Positions 14,388 to 23,762 are shown, counted from the first letter of the stretch. The stretch is 41,941 bases of DNA from CAZSAA01 sp964604915 (GCA_964604915.1 CAZSAA010000003.1:1-41941), one strand, 5' to 3'. The notes: generated from the letters alone by a model not told the origin. Made by a program: numbers and translations.

Positions 14388-15458
14388 TTATTTGACCTTA
14401 TACCTCGTACTTCTCCCCGCCCCCAACCTCTCAATTTTCTTCATATCAAGCAATTTATTCAAAACTTGGAGTATTGTGACAGTCGGCATATTCAAAGCTT
14501 CCCGGATTTCCTTCGGAGTTATTTCTTTCTTCTCTAAAATAAAATTCCAGACTGCCAATTGCTTTTCTGAAAGCAAAGTTTCAATCCTTTCTTTCTGGCT
14601 CAATCCAACGGCCATCTTCGCCTGATCGCGAATAACTTCCAAAAAAAACAAAAGCCACGGGATTATATTTGGTTCTTCGTCCTTCAATGTCTTCTGACTT
14701 TGATTGAGCGCCAGATAATAAGCATCTTTGTTATCTTCAATAAATTTCTCATGAGAAACATACGGCACAAAATCATAGCCGGTTTTTAACAATAACAAAT
14801 TCGTCAACACGCGCGATGTGCGACCATTGCCATCCTGAAAAGGATGGATCTTTAAAAATTCCAAAACAAAATTGCCGACAATCAAAAACGGATGGATTAA
14901 TTTTTCTTCCAGTGCCTTTTGTGTCCATTCAACTAGCTCATTCATTTCTTTTTGAGCCAAATGCGGAGGCGTTGGTTCGAATAAAATGCCAACAATATTT
15001 CCGCTCTTATCATAAGCTGCAACTGTATTATCGCCGAATTTATATTTACCTAAATGCCCTTGATCTTTATCGGAATATTTCAAAAGCTCTTTATGAAAAT
15101 GTTTGATAGTATTTTCACTAAATTTTATAGTTTGCCAAGCCTCAAAAATATTTTCCAGTAGCTCTTTATAGCCGGCGACTTCCTGCTCATCGCGGGTATT
15201 AAATTTTTGGACTTTGAGCCCGCTTTTAAATAACCTCTCAATTTCTTCATTGGAAAGTTTAGCGCCTTCAATACGCGTTGAAGATCCGGCTGAAGTTATC
15301 ACGGTTGATCTTTTAAGCACGGTCAAAATCTGGGGAGACAAAGTCACTCCCGCAGTCCACATGCCCTGGGAACGCTCAATTTCAGATATAAAACCCTGAA
15401 TCTTTTGTGCTTGGGGAACGTCTTTAAAATTAAATCTTTTAATAAATTTGTCGTTCAT
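14388..15458 (-). CDS. Fic family protein (class II, probable AMP-transferase) with winged-helix tail
   Basis: A 356-residue protein. The catalytic Fic motif HPFQDGNGR is intact around residues 205-215. The self-inhibitory motif S60-x3-E64-G65 (SSTRIEG) lies in the N-terminal part, which marks a class II Fic protein whose inhibitory helix is built in, so no separate antitoxin is needed. The last 60 residues form a winged-helix DNA-binding domain (KEITPKEIREALNMP...). Fic enzymes usually transfer AMP to a hydroxyl of a target protein. The target here is unknown. The gene is visibly more AT-rich than its neighbours, has its own promoter and two terminators, and is bracketed by dispersed-type repeats. 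These are signs of a transferred cassette between ftsZ and nrdR. Confidence 0.92.
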   Translation of the reverse strand: MNDKFIKRFNFKDVPQAQKIQGFISEIERSQGMWTAGVTLSPQILTVLKRSTVITSAGSSTRIEGAKLSNEEIERLFKSGLKVQKFNTRDEQEVAGYKELLENIFEAWQTIKFSENTIKHFHKELLKYSDKDQGHLGKYKFGDNTVAAYDKSGNIVGILFEPTPPHLAQKEMNELVEWTQKALEEKLIHPFLIVGNFVLEFLKIHPFQDGNGRTSRVLTNLLLLKTGYDFVPYVSHEKFIEDNKDAYYLALNQSQKTLKDEEPNIIPWLLFFLEVIRDQAKMAVGLSQKERIETLLSEKQLAVWNFILEKKEITPKEIREALNMPTVTILQVLNKLLDMKKIERLGAGRSTRYKVK

Positions 15459-15467
15459 ATAAATTTC

Positions 15468-15516
15468 TGGATTCCCGCCGGAGTTTATCCCGTTGGATAA
15501 CGGGGCGGGAATGACA
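15468..15516. repeat. Extragenic palindromic-type repeat, 5' side of the Fic gene
   Basis: ATTCCCGCC (15471-15479) and GGCGGGAAT (15504-15512) form a 9-bp stem with an inner CCCGTT/AACGGG hairpin (15489-15504). The GGATTCCCGC...GCGGGAATGAC form is, from memory, a common dispersed repeat in many bacteria. It lies in the Fic leader. Confidence 0.6.
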
Positions 15517-15550
15517 AAGGAAAATTATTCAAATATATTATCTATATGTA

Positions 15551-15579
15551 ATTATATGCGATTATATGCGATTAATCAA
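15551..15579 (-). promoter_or_regulatory. Promoter of the Fic gene with a duplicated -10
   Basis: On the minus strand, TTGATT (15574-15579) and TATAAT (15551-15556) are 17 bases apart. A 10-base tandem repeat (ATTATATGCG twice on the plus strand, 15551-15570) places a second TATAAT at 15561-15566. Confidence 0.65.
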
Positions 15580-15583
15580 ATAT

Positions 15584-15615
15584 AAAAGAGCCGTATTCAC
15601 TATACAGCTCTTTTT
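15584..15615 (-). terminator. Terminator of ftsZ
   Basis: On the minus strand, AGAGC-T-GTAT and ATAC-G-GCTCT form a 10-bp stem with one T-G pair and a short loop, followed by TTTTAT. It lies 22 bases beyond the ftsZ stop codon. Confidence 0.85.
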
Positions 15616-15636
15616 ATACTAATATTTTAGCTAATA

Positions 15637-16878
15637 TTACATCATCTTCTTCCGAATGAAGGCCGGCACACTCAAGTCATCATCTTCATCGTCACTTTTC
15701 TTCGCTCGATTGTCATTCTCTTCCGGCGCTGGCTTGGGGGTAGCCGGCTTCTTCTCGATGAGCGGCTTTATCGGATTCTTGATAAAATTGCTAACCCGAT
15801 TCCCTTCTTTCTTCTTTTCCGACCAGATATCGGACATATCTGCCTTCTCTTTTTCCTTTTCCTGTTCGCTATTGATGAAAGTATTGGGAGAATAGGCGCG
15901 CAGTTCCGACGACCCATCCTTGCTCTTACCATCGAAACCGGTCGCAACCACCGTGATCTTTATCTGGTCCTTCATGTCTTCATTGATGACCGCGCCGAAG
16001 ATGATCTTAGCCTCTTCATCGGCCGCCGAAGTGATCACCCTAGCCGCTTCACTAACCTCGTTCATACTGAGGTCGACGCCGCCGGTAATGGTGAATACGA
16101 TGCCGCGCGCCCCGTCGATCGACATATCGAGCAGGCTGGAATTAATAGCCATCTTAGCCGCTTCAACTGCTCGATTCTCACCGCTCGCCTGGCCGATACC
16201 CATCAAGGCGCTACCGGCATCCGCCATAACTGCCTTCACGTCAGCGAAGTCAGCGTTTATGATGCCAGGAACGGTGATTATTTCCGCAATACCCTGCACG
16301 CCTTGGCGCAAGACATCGTCAGCGATATTAAAGGCATCAAGCAATGAAGTCTTCTTATCGATTACCTGTAAAAGCTTGTCATTAGAGATAGTAATGATAG
16401 TATCCACCTTGTCAGCTAGTTCAGCAAAAGCCCGGTCAGCAATGTTACGCCGCTGGCCGCCCTCGAAGATAAAAGGCTTAGTAACGACCGCAACGGTAAG
16501 AGCGCCCAGGTCATGGGCGACTTTAGCCACTATTGGCGAAGCACCACTACCGGTACCACCACCAAGGCCGCAAGTCACAAATACCATGTCGCAATCCTTG
16601 AGCGCTTCCTTGATCTCATTTTCCGATTCTTCCGCCGCCGATCGCCCCAAGTCAGGATTCATGCCAGCACCGAGACCCTTGGTGACTGACTTGCCGATAT
16701 GGATCTTTTCCTTAGCTTTGTTGTAATGCAGGGCTTGGATATCAGTATTTATCGCCACGAATTCGACGCCTCTGATGCCGCTCTCGATCATACGGTTAAT
16801 GGCGCTGCCTCCCCCACCGCCGACGCCTACGACTTTTATCTTTGCGAAAGTTTCGATATCTGGTTTCACTTCTGCCAT
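15637..16878 (-). CDS. ftsZ: Cell-division GTPase FtsZ
   Basis: 413 residues. The tubulin signature GGGTGSG is at 106-112, and the N-terminal GVGGGGGSAINRM nucleotide loop and the T7 loop region (NADFADVK) are present. After the GTPase fold (about 1-320) comes a charged, flexible linker of about 75 residues. The C-terminal peptide VPAFIRKKMM matches the conserved tail that binds FtsA. It polymerises with GTP into the Z-ring. It begins 10 bases after ftsA and ends at a strong hairpin, so ftsA-ftsZ form one unit. Confidence 0.98.
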   Translation of the reverse strand: MAEVKPDIETFAKIKVVGVGGGGGSAINRMIESGIRGVEFVAINTDIQALHYNKAKEKIHIGKSVTKGLGAGMNPDLGRSAAEESENEIKEALKDCDMVFVTCGLGGGTGSGASPIVAKVAHDLGALTVAVVTKPFIFEGGQRRNIADRAFAELADKVDTIITISNDKLLQVIDKKTSLLDAFNIADDVLRQGVQGIAEIITVPGIINADFADVKAVMADAGSALMGIGQASGENRAVEAAKMAINSSLLDMSIDGARGIVFTITGGVDLSMNEVSEAARVITSAADEEAKIIFGAVINEDMKDQIKITVVATGFDGKSKDGSSELRAYSPNTFINSEQEKEKEKADMSDIWSEKKKEGNRVSNFIKNPIKPLIEKKPATPKPAPEENDNRAKKSDDEDDDLSVPAFIRKKMM

Positions 16879-16888
16879 ATATGAATGA

Positions 16889-18151
16889 TTAATTTTGTCT
16901 TGGAATGATTTTTTGCCAAATATTCTTGGCTTTCTTCAGGACCGAATCGAAGCCCTTAAAACCGCCACCGCCCGTATTTTCTGAATAATAGTTATGGCCC
17001 CACATGACTAGGCCGAGAGCGGTAAGGAACTCTGGGTTCTTTACCTTATCTATCACAATGTTCACGTTCTTGCAAACTCCCATGGCGGCGGGCAAGCGTA
17101 ATTGCTTCTTAGCTAAATCGATGAGACCCTCAAGTTGCGCGCCAGCACCGACGAATATCGCTCCCGCTGGCAACATGCCCGAACGATCAATCTTCTTTAA
17201 TTCATTATTTATCTTATCTAATATCTCCTCTACTCTCGCCTCAATTATCTCAGCTACATATTGGCGGGAAATAATCTCGATATCGTCGTTTATCTCCTCT
17301 TCTTTCACTAATTGGGACACATCTACTTCATCTTCCTTAGAGAACAGTTCCGGTAAGCAATTGCCGTATTCTTTCTTGATGCGGTCGGCCAGGTTGATCG
17401 GGCAACGGAGGCCGATAGCGATATCGGAAGTGATATGTTCGGATCCGATTGGCAAGATAGCGGTATGGAGAAGATTCCTCTCTTCGTATACTGCCAGAGA
17501 AGTGGTCGAAGCGCCAATGTTGATAAGGACTACGCCAAGCTCTTTCTGCTTGGATGATAACACCGCTTCCGCCGCGGCAAGCGGCGATAGCACCAAATCC
17601 TCTATTTCTAATCCGGTCCGATATATCGCTTTGGTAAGGTTCTTGATCTGAGTACTTAATCCTTGCACGATGAGGGTCTCCACTTCCAGCCTGATGCCGC
17701 TCATGCCGATGGGGTCCTTGATATCGGACTGATTATCGACAGCGAAACGGACAGGCAAGACATGGAGGATCTCATAGTTTACCGGCACGGCTAGGGCACG
17801 CGCGGCTTCGATTGCCCGATTGATATCGGTATCATTGATCTCGCCATCGCTCTTACCGACGGCTACTACGCCTTTACTGCGGTCGCACTTTATATGAGGA
17901 TCATTGATTCCGACCCAGACATTCGACAGAGGGACCCCCACTAGACGCTCGGCTTTTTCTAGGCAAGCGGAAATAGAAGAGGTAGTTTCTTCGATGCTGT
18001 TTATTATTCCCTTGCTAACGCCGGAAGTAGGGGAAGATACGGCGCCGATAACCTGGAGGTCCTGGCCGGTCGGCGTATCTATTTTTTGCCCTATTACCAA
18101 ACGAATAGCCGACGAACCGATATCAAGGCCGGCAATAATCTCATCTTTCAT
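16889..18151 (-). CDS. ftsA: Cell-division actin-like ATPase FtsA
   Basis: 420 residues. The actin-fold phosphate loop is GLDIGSSAIRLVIG near the N-terminus. The 1C (SHS2) subdomain follows (about 85-165), then the second phosphate loop INIGASTTSLAVY and adenosine motif FVGAGAQLEG. The last 20 residues (KKAKNIWQKIIPRQN) can form the amphipathic helix that tethers FtsA and the Z-ring to the membrane. It is transcribed with ftsZ from a clear promoter overlapping the end of the prepilin peptidase gene. Confidence 0.97.
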   Translation of the reverse strand: MKDEIIAGLDIGSSAIRLVIGQKIDTPTGQDLQVIGAVSSPTSGVSKGIINSIEETTSSISACLEKAERLVGVPLSNVWVGINDPHIKCDRSKGVVAVGKSDGEINDTDINRAIEAARALAVPVNYEILHVLPVRFAVDNQSDIKDPIGMSGIRLEVETLIVQGLSTQIKNLTKAIYRTGLEIEDLVLSPLAAAEAVLSSKQKELGVVLINIGASTTSLAVYEERNLLHTAILPIGSEHITSDIAIGLRCPINLADRIKKEYGNCLPELFSKEDEVDVSQLVKEEEINDDIEIISRQYVAEIIEARVEEILDKINNELKKIDRSGMLPAGAIFVGAGAQLEGLIDLAKKQLRLPAAMGVCKNVNIVIDKVKNPEFLTALGLVMWGHNYYSENTGGGGFKGFDSVLKKAKNIWQKIIPRQN

Positions 18152-18173
18152 ATGATATTAAGTGATATTAATA

Positions 18174-18202
18174 ATTATAATGGATTTTTCCAATATTCAC
18201 AA
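18174..18202 (-). promoter_or_regulatory. Promoter of ftsA-ftsZ
   Basis: On the minus strand, TTGTGA (18197-18202) and a perfect TATAAT (18174-18179) are spaced by 17 bases and lie 22 bases before the ftsA ATG. The -35 overlaps the last codons of the upstream peptidase gene. Confidence 0.7.
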
Positions 18203-18991
18203 TACGAGCAGGCTCAAGTACCAAGACACTATCTGTTCCCCGAAAAAGAGGGAAATCAGCCCGCCTATGGCCAAAAATACCCCTAACGGCAGCCTATCTT
18301 TCCTCCCCTTCTTCCCTAGTGCCATTAACGATAATCCCACGGCTGCCCCTAAAAAATATGACAAAGCTACCAACACGAGCCATTGCCCGATATTCGGGTA
18401 CATCAGCGCTAAGGCGGCGCCCAGCCAAATATCTCCTTCCCCTATCCCCTTCCGCTTAGTGAGCAAAAATTGGGCACCGAAGAACAACAGGGAGATGATA
18501 AATGTCTGCGCCAAGGACAACCAAGAAACTCCAGCGATAAGGTGGAGTGCCGCCACCAACAAGGCGGCTGGCACGATTACCGCATTAGATATCAGGTAAT
18601 ATTTGGCGTCAAAGACGAAACTAAACAGAAGAGTGGCGGCTATCAGACTGGAAATAGCGGAATGAAGCCAAAATTCACCAGTCGGGAAAAGAAAGGGGCC
18701 ATAGATGTGGTACTGGTATAGGAACACCGCCAAGAAGATGAGCCCGGCCACTCCTTCCACGGCCAAGTAATGCCAAGGGATGCGTGCTCGGCAGGAGCGG
18801 CAGCGTCCGCGCAAAAGCAGGAAACTAAAGATTGGAATATTGTCATACCAAGCGATAGTGTGGCGGCAAGCGGGACAAATAGAGCGGCCGGACAAAGAAA
18901 TGTCTTCACCCAAACGCCAGACCAAACTATTTATCGCACTGCCGACAATAAGGCCGAACATTAAAAAGACGAAAGCTAGATAGATATCCAT
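18197..18991 (-). CDS. Prepilin leader peptidase / N-methyltransferase (A24 family)
   Basis: A 264-residue polytopic membrane protein with about seven helices. A cytoplasmic loop after the first helix carries two cysteine pairs (CPAC and CRSC, about residues 39-67), the zinc-binding N-methyltransferase part. The two catalytic aspartates of the aspartyl protease are seen in FDAKYYLIS (near 130) and in GEGD (near 190). It should process the pilin encoded at 5657-6154 and any others in the genome. It begins 9 bases after the O-antigen-ligase-like gene and precedes the ftsA promoter. Confidence 0.93.
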   Translation of the reverse strand: MDIYLAFVFLMFGLIVGSAINSLVWRLGEDISLSGRSICPACRHTIAWYDNIPIFSFLLLRGRCRSCRARIPWHYLAVEGVAGLIFLAVFLYQYHIYGPFLFPTGEFWLHSAISSLIAATLLFSFVFDAKYYLISNAVIVPAALLVAALHLIAGVSWLSLAQTFIISLLFFGAQFLLTKRKGIGEGDIWLGAALALMYPNIGQWLVLVALSYFLGAAVGLSLMALGKKGRKDRLPLGVFLAIGGLISLFFGEQIVSWYLSLLVL

Positions 18992-19000
18992 ATATGAAAG

Positions 19001-21112
19001 CTAGCGGTTGTCTTCGATAGACTGGCTAGCGGTTATCCACGCCGAATCATCTGGGAAACGGGTACGCCCCCATGCTATATATTCAGCGGCGCGGTCAAAG
19101 TTTCCTTGGAGAAAATAGGTGTCGGCCATACCCTTGATTGCCCGAGGGTCATTGACATCGAGAGCTAAAGACTTACTAAAATAATCGCGCGCCGTTTCCA
19201 GTCTGGATTGCGCCACATAGGCCTGACCAATATAGAGATAGACGTCGGATAAAAAGGAGGCCGCCTCATCGCCGTGATCACTAGAAAACTCCACCCGATG
19301 CGGATCCGGCGCATTGAGTGCTGCCATATACAACTGTATGACCGCGCCATCATAATTGCCTTGCTCCAAAAGATACCGGCCATAACGGTAATATCCGAGT
19401 GGCAAGTGGGTAGAAAAAGATTGAGCGTGGATAAAGAGCCTAGACGCTTCTTCCCACTTCCCCATCCTCCCTAAAGCCATTGCCTTAAGAAGAGAGGAAT
19501 TGAAATTCGTTTCCGGTAACAGCAGAGAGGCATCCTCAAACCGCTTCGTATATACCGTCTGACCCAGGTCTAAACGCTCCCAAGATAGTTGGACATAGGC
19601 GAAGCGATAAGCATCGGAGAACGAAGGATATGTTGGCGTAGCAAGCAAACGCCCATATTCTTCATCAGCTTTAACATAGTCCTGTTTAGACGCCGCGACA
19701 TACACCCTGTTCATAAGCACATCAGCTCGCCACACGGATAATTCGAAAATCAAACCACAAGCCGCCGCTCCGGCTGCTAGCAACCAACCCCAGGCGGACC
19801 ACTGCTTAGCTCTTGATAATGATATGGCTGGAACCGGCGTACGGGATGCTACCAGGCAAGCCGCAAAAAACCAAAGATAGATGAAATTAACTACCGTAAT
19901 GAACCCAAAAAGTAAAGAAATGACATAAGCGGATACGGCGAGAAATACAGCGTCTTCCTGGGCGCCTCCTTGAAAATGGCCAGATAATTTCCGCCAGCGC
20001 CAGAACCAAAAAATGAAAAATATCCACCCTATCATTCCGAATGACAAGGAAAGATCTAGGACTATATTGTGCGTCCGATCCGGCACGGTATTTATCTCTT
20101 CAGCTAAAGCCCAATCCACATCATAGGAGGCCATCATCACTTCCCCTATACCTGGCATCCCATAACCTAGCAGCGGCCTGTCCATCAGGGCGAAGGTTCC
20201 GGCCTCCAGGAAATTCACCCGAGCGGCCGCCGAGCCATTCTGTAAGCTTCCGAGGCTAAGACGGCCAGGATTAACCATGATGAAAACGGCGACGATAAGA
20301 GCTAAGCCGATGATAGCGATGGCCATCCCCTTGCGTCCAAATAATCTCATAGCTTTGCCCCGCTTCCGCCAAGCTAAGATAAGCAGTCCGGCGATAAGGC
20401 CAATGATAGCCGCTCGAGAGGAGGTGAAAAAAAGAGCGAATAGCTGGAAGATGACTGACGCCGACGTCAAGATACGCCACCAACCACGCTGGGAATAGGC
20501 CAGATAGGCCGAAAGCGGCAAGGACAAGAGGAGAAAGGCCGCTAAAAAATTAGGTTGCCCTAAAGAAGAGAAGGCGCGCGAAAGCAAAGCGGATTCTTGC
20601 CAATAGAGAAAATCAAAACCGAAAAACTGGCTGATTCCGTAGAGAGATACCAGGGAAGCTGATAAAGAGATGGCTGGCGCAGCCCGACGCAAGAGAAAAT
20701 CGGCTTCGCGTCTCAATGATAGATATGGCAACAAGAAACAGAACCAGATAAACAGCGCCCAGAAAGAAACAACGCCATCTTGCCGTTCCGGCGAACCGAA
20801 AAATATAAGGGAGAAATCCCCTGACAACCAGGCAGAAACAGTAAGGTAAAGGCCGAACAACAAAGGAGGAACTAGCCAAGCATAATGGTGGCGGAACCAA
20901 GTTTGTACCTCTGCTCTCGCTTTAGCGTCAGACACCAGCCACAGGGAAAATACGATAATAAAAGACGCCCCCAATAGCTTGAACAGGGAAAATTTAACCA
21001 ACTCGAAGACGTTATAGGCCGGCGGCAGCACTCCGAAGTAAATAGGAATAAAAAAGACCGTCAGGATAACCAGGCCTATACTCAACTTAGAAAACATTTT
21101 AGGAAGCGCCAT
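19001..21112 (-). CDS. O-antigen-ligase/polymerase-like membrane protein with C-terminal TPRs
   Basis: 703 residues. The first 440 form 10-12 membrane helices with a large periplasmic loop holding RTHNIVLDLSLSFG, the R/H pattern of the Wzy/WaaL ligase family (Wzy_C). Residues about 470-700 are soluble and contain tetratricopeptide repeats (for example ARDYFSKSLALDVNDPRAIKGMADTYF). Such proteins polymerise or ligate surface polysaccharide to a carrier. In related organisms the TPR form may glycosylate proteins or pilins, which fits with the prepilin peptidase gene 9 bases downstream. The substrate is unknown. Confidence 0.85.
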   Translation of the reverse strand: MALPKMFSKLSIGLVILTVFFIPIYFGVLPPAYNVFELVKFSLFKLLGASFIIVFSLWLVSDAKARAEVQTWFRHHYAWLVPPLLFGLYLTVSAWLSGDFSLIFFGSPERQDGVVSFWALFIWFCFLLPYLSLRREADFLLRRAAPAISLSASLVSLYGISQFFGFDFLYWQESALLSRAFSSLGQPNFLAAFLLLSLPLSAYLAYSQRGWWRILTSASVIFQLFALFFTSSRAAIIGLIAGLLILAWRKRGKAMRLFGRKGMAIAIIGLALIVAVFIMVNPGRLSLGSLQNGSAAARVNFLEAGTFALMDRPLLGYGMPGIGEVMMASYDVDWALAEEINTVPDRTHNIVLDLSLSFGMIGWIFFIFWFWRWRKLSGHFQGGAQEDAVFLAVSAYVISLLFGFITVVNFIYLWFFAACLVASRTPVPAISLSRAKQWSAWGWLLAAGAAACGLIFELSVWRADVLMNRVYVAASKQDYVKADEEYGRLLATPTYPSFSDAYRFAYVQLSWERLDLGQTVYTKRFEDASLLLPETNFNSSLLKAMALGRMGKWEEASRLFIHAQSFSTHLPLGYYRYGRYLLEQGNYDGAVIQLYMAALNAPDPHRVEFSSDHGDEAASFLSDVYLYIGQAYVAQSRLETARDYFSKSLALDVNDPRAIKGMADTYFLQGNFDRAAEYIAWGRTRFPDDSAWITASQSIEDNR

Positions 21113-21129
21113 AGTGACTCCATCATAGC

Positions 21130-21156
21130 AAAAAAGGGCTTCCAGTAGAAGCCCTT
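21130..21156 (-). terminator. Terminator of secD-secF
   Basis: A perfect 9-bp stem AAGGGCTTC/GAAGCCCTT with loop CAGTA (21134-21156) is followed on the minus strand by six T. It is 20 bases beyond the secF stop and 21 bases before the next gene starts. Confidence 0.88.
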
Positions 21157-21176
21157 CTTTCCTATATCATCTCTGA

Positions 21177-22079
21177 TTAGCGGCGTTGCCACTTCTCGAA
21201 ATAGACTAGCAACGGGCTAGCGACGAAGATCGAGCTATAGGCGCCGGAGAATATGCCGATGATAAGCGCCAGGACGAAATCTTTGATCGAATCGCCACCG
21301 AAGATAAAGACGGCGATAAGGGCCAATAAGGTGGAAAAGGTGGTATTAAGAGAACGCCATAACGTCTGGTTCAAGCTGGTATTGACGGTAGTCGGGAAAT
21401 CAGAATCGCTCTTCGGCAAATTCTCGCGGACGCGATCGAATACCACAATGGTATCATTGATACTGTAGCCGAGGACAGTGAGCAAGGCGACGACGAAGGT
21501 GGAATTGACTTCCACTCCGTAGAAATGGCCCAGCACCGAGAACACACCGATGGTAATCAAGATATCGTGGAACAAGGCGATAACCGAAATTAGCCCATAC
21601 TTCCAGGAAGCGACCGGTTTGGACACTTTTTGGAAGGCAAAAGAGATATATACGATGATGATAATGAGGACCAAAATGAAGATCCAAAAGGCTTTGCTGC
21701 GTAATTCTTGGCCGATGGACGGGCCAATGGAATCGAATTTCAATTCTTCTAATTGGCCGTGGGAGGCTTCCAAGCTTCTCAAACTCGATAGCGCGGCCTG
21801 ATGGGTCGGCTCATCGGTATTACTGAAACGGATGATGACAGAATTCCCTTCTGAAGGCTGGATGACAAGGCTGCCCAACCCGCTATCCTTCACCGCGTCT
21901 TGGATCTGGGCAACGTTAGGTTGGCTGTCAGCGAAATTCAATTCCATTAAGCTGCCCCCAGTAAAGTCTAGGCCGAACTTGAGACCCCACATCGAGAGGA
22001 AGACGACACACACGACCATTATCAGGGAGGATACCCAGAGCCAGAGAGCCTTATACTTGATTAGGTTTAAGTTTTTCAT
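21177..22079 (-). CDS. secF: Protein-export membrane protein SecF
   Basis: 300 residues with the RND-type half-layout: one N-terminal helix, a periplasmic domain (about 35-125) and five helices. The family motifs GLDFTGGSLMEL after helix 1 and GYSINDTIVVFDRVREN in helices 4-5 are complete. With SecD it uses the proton gradient to help pull proteins through SecYEG at the outer face. It starts 5 bases after secD. Confidence 0.96.
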   Translation of the reverse strand: MKNLNLIKYKALWLWVSSLIMVVCVVFLSMWGLKFGLDFTGGSLMELNFADSQPNVAQIQDAVKDSGLGSLVIQPSEGNSVIIRFSNTDEPTHQAALSSLRSLEASHGQLEELKFDSIGPSIGQELRSKAFWIFILVLIIIIVYISFAFQKVSKPVASWKYGLISVIALFHDILITIGVFSVLGHFYGVEVNSTFVVALLTVLGYSINDTIVVFDRVRENLPKSDSDFPTTVNTSLNQTLWRSLNTTFSTLLALIAVFIFGGDSIKDFVLALIIGIFSGAYSSIFVASPLLVYFEKWQRR

Positions 22080-22084
22080 ATGCT

Positions 22085-23605
22085 TTAAGATCTTGATTTC
22101 TTAACCCCCATTAGCCATGGGTATTTCTCCAACCATTTATGGCCGAAGAGTTTCATCAGGGTGCGGGTGACTACTATGCTGCTAAACATCGACACCGAGA
22201 CGCCAATAAACAAGGTGGCCCCGAAACCCTTCACTAACCCGGTGCCGAAAGTCATTAACACGAAGCAAGTAAGGATAGTGGTGATGTTGCCATCGCGGAT
22301 AGAGGGCCAAGCGCGTTTGAAGCCTTCATCGATAGCCACGCTAAGCGGCTTCTTGAGGCGTAATTCCTCTTTCATCCTCTCGAATATCAGAATATTGGCG
22401 TCAACTGCCATACCGATGGACAGGATGAACCCGGTAATACCCGCCAGGGTCAGAGTAACCGGTTCCTTGGCGTAGTAGATGAGGAATAGGGCGATAACCA
22501 AAAACATCAGGACGGAAAGGATGCCATCGAATATCTTGAGCTGGTTGAAGACGGAGGCGAATAGGAATAGGAGCAGCAAGATGAAGAGAATGGAGAGCCA
22601 GAAAGGCATTACCTTGAAGATCGACAGGACTACCAAGACATAGATAAAGAGCGAGGCAATAGACACAAGTCCTGGGAAACGGTAGAGCAAGAGCATGAAC
22701 AGAGCGACAAATAGGAAGCCGTAAAGTCCGGCCATATAACTGTTCTCAATCGACTGCTGCCCTAGCGAAGCGCCCACGATTTGCTGGCTCACTAAATTAA
22801 TCGGCACTGGCAAGGCGCCGTCTTTAAGCCGCTGCACAAGCAACTTGGCATCCTGGACGTTGAAATTGCCGCTGATAATCGCTTGCCCGCTCGGGATCTC
22901 GCTGGAAACGGTAGCGATCTCGATCGGATAGCCATCCAAGAAGATGGCGATCGGCTGGCCGATACTGCGGCCAGTAAGCTCCTTGAACTTATCCGCTCCT
23001 TCCGCATCAAATTCTAAAGATACTTCTGGCGAACCGTCGTTAGGGTTGAACTGCAACGAAGCCGTAGTCAGGTATTTGCCAGTAACTTCGGTATTCTTCC
23101 AGACCGGTTCAGTTGAAGAGGCAGTGGTAAGTTCTGCGTCTATCTCCCTAAATTCCAACAAAGGCGTAGCGCCGATAGTCTCGATCGCCTGTTTGACGTC
23201 CTTGATGCCGGCTAGTTCCGCTATCACCCGATAATTGCCGGAAATAGTACGGTTGATCTGGACAACCGGCTCACTGACGCCGGAAACGTTAACGCGGCGC
23301 TCGATGCGGTCACGCACGCTTTCTAAATCGCTCATGCGGTCGCTCTCGGCAATACCGGTAAGGTCAGCCTCATAGACCAGCTGGGTGCCTCCTTGAAGGT
23401 CCAGTCCGAGCGTAAAGGGCCATTCCGGCACATTAGGCAATGATACGACGTGGCCAGTCTTCTCGGTCAGCCAATCGGCCGCCCGATTATAGTAATTGCC
23501 GCCAGCAATAATGAAGGCTAGCAAGGCAAAAACGACCACCAGCATCCAGGTCGTACGGAACTTCGCTTTTGCAGATTTGGGGAAGAACCCCTCTTTCTTT
23601 AACAT
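22085..23605 (-). CDS. secD: Protein-export membrane protein SecD
   Basis: 506 residues. An N-terminal helix is followed by the LGLDLQGGTQLVYE motif, a large periplasmic P1 domain and five C-terminal helices with GMAVDANILIFERMKEEL. Between helices 1 and 3 of the C-terminal block there is an extra hydrophobic stretch (about residues 310-380, VSIASLFIYVLVVLSIFKVMP onward), so the domain may have one or two more helices than the usual six. It works with SecF as the SecDF accessory pump. Confidence 0.95.
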   Translation of the reverse strand: MLKKEGFFPKSAKAKFRTTWMLVVVFALLAFIIAGGNYYNRAADWLTEKTGHVVSLPNVPEWPFTLGLDLQGGTQLVYEADLTGIAESDRMSDLESVRDRIERRVNVSGVSEPVVQINRTISGNYRVIAELAGIKDVKQAIETIGATPLLEFREIDAELTTASSTEPVWKNTEVTGKYLTTASLQFNPNDGSPEVSLEFDAEGADKFKELTGRSIGQPIAIFLDGYPIEIATVSSEIPSGQAIISGNFNVQDAKLLVQRLKDGALPVPINLVSQQIVGASLGQQSIENSYMAGLYGFLFVALFMLLLYRFPGLVSIASLFIYVLVVLSIFKVMPFWLSILFILLLLFLFASVFNQLKIFDGILSVLMFLVIALFLIYYAKEPVTLTLAGITGFILSIGMAVDANILIFERMKEELRLKKPLSVAIDEGFKRAWPSIRDGNITTILTCFVLMTFGTGLVKGFGATLFIGVSVSMFSSIVVTRTLMKLFGHKWLEKYPWLMGVKKSRS

Positions 23606-23733
23606 AAATTTTTACAAAAAACCAAAAGCCGGGCTATCCGCCGCACTGCTGAGGTTTATGCTAGTTCTATAACTTCCTACATCTTAGAATAAAGCCGTTA
23701 AAAAATCAAGAAAATGCTGAAGTTAGCGGCATT

Positions 23734-23762
23734 TTGCCAAAAACCGGTAAATATACTATAAT
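23734..23762 (+). promoter_or_regulatory. Promoter of clpP
   Basis: TTGCCA (23734-23739) and TATAAT (23757-23762) have a 17-base spacer and lie 27 bases before the clpP ATG. I saw no CtsR- or HrcA-type operator nearby. Confidence 0.75.

Noticed and set aside
15920..16726. 268-codon open frame on the plus strand
   Set aside because: It lies wholly antisense to ftsZ, is Ser/Ala/Pro-rich without a recognisable domain, and has no ribosome site. It is a frame shadow of a biased coding sequence.
17004..17651. 215-codon open frame on the plus strand
   Set aside because: It is antisense to ftsA and has a Ser-rich, composition-driven sequence. No supporting signal.
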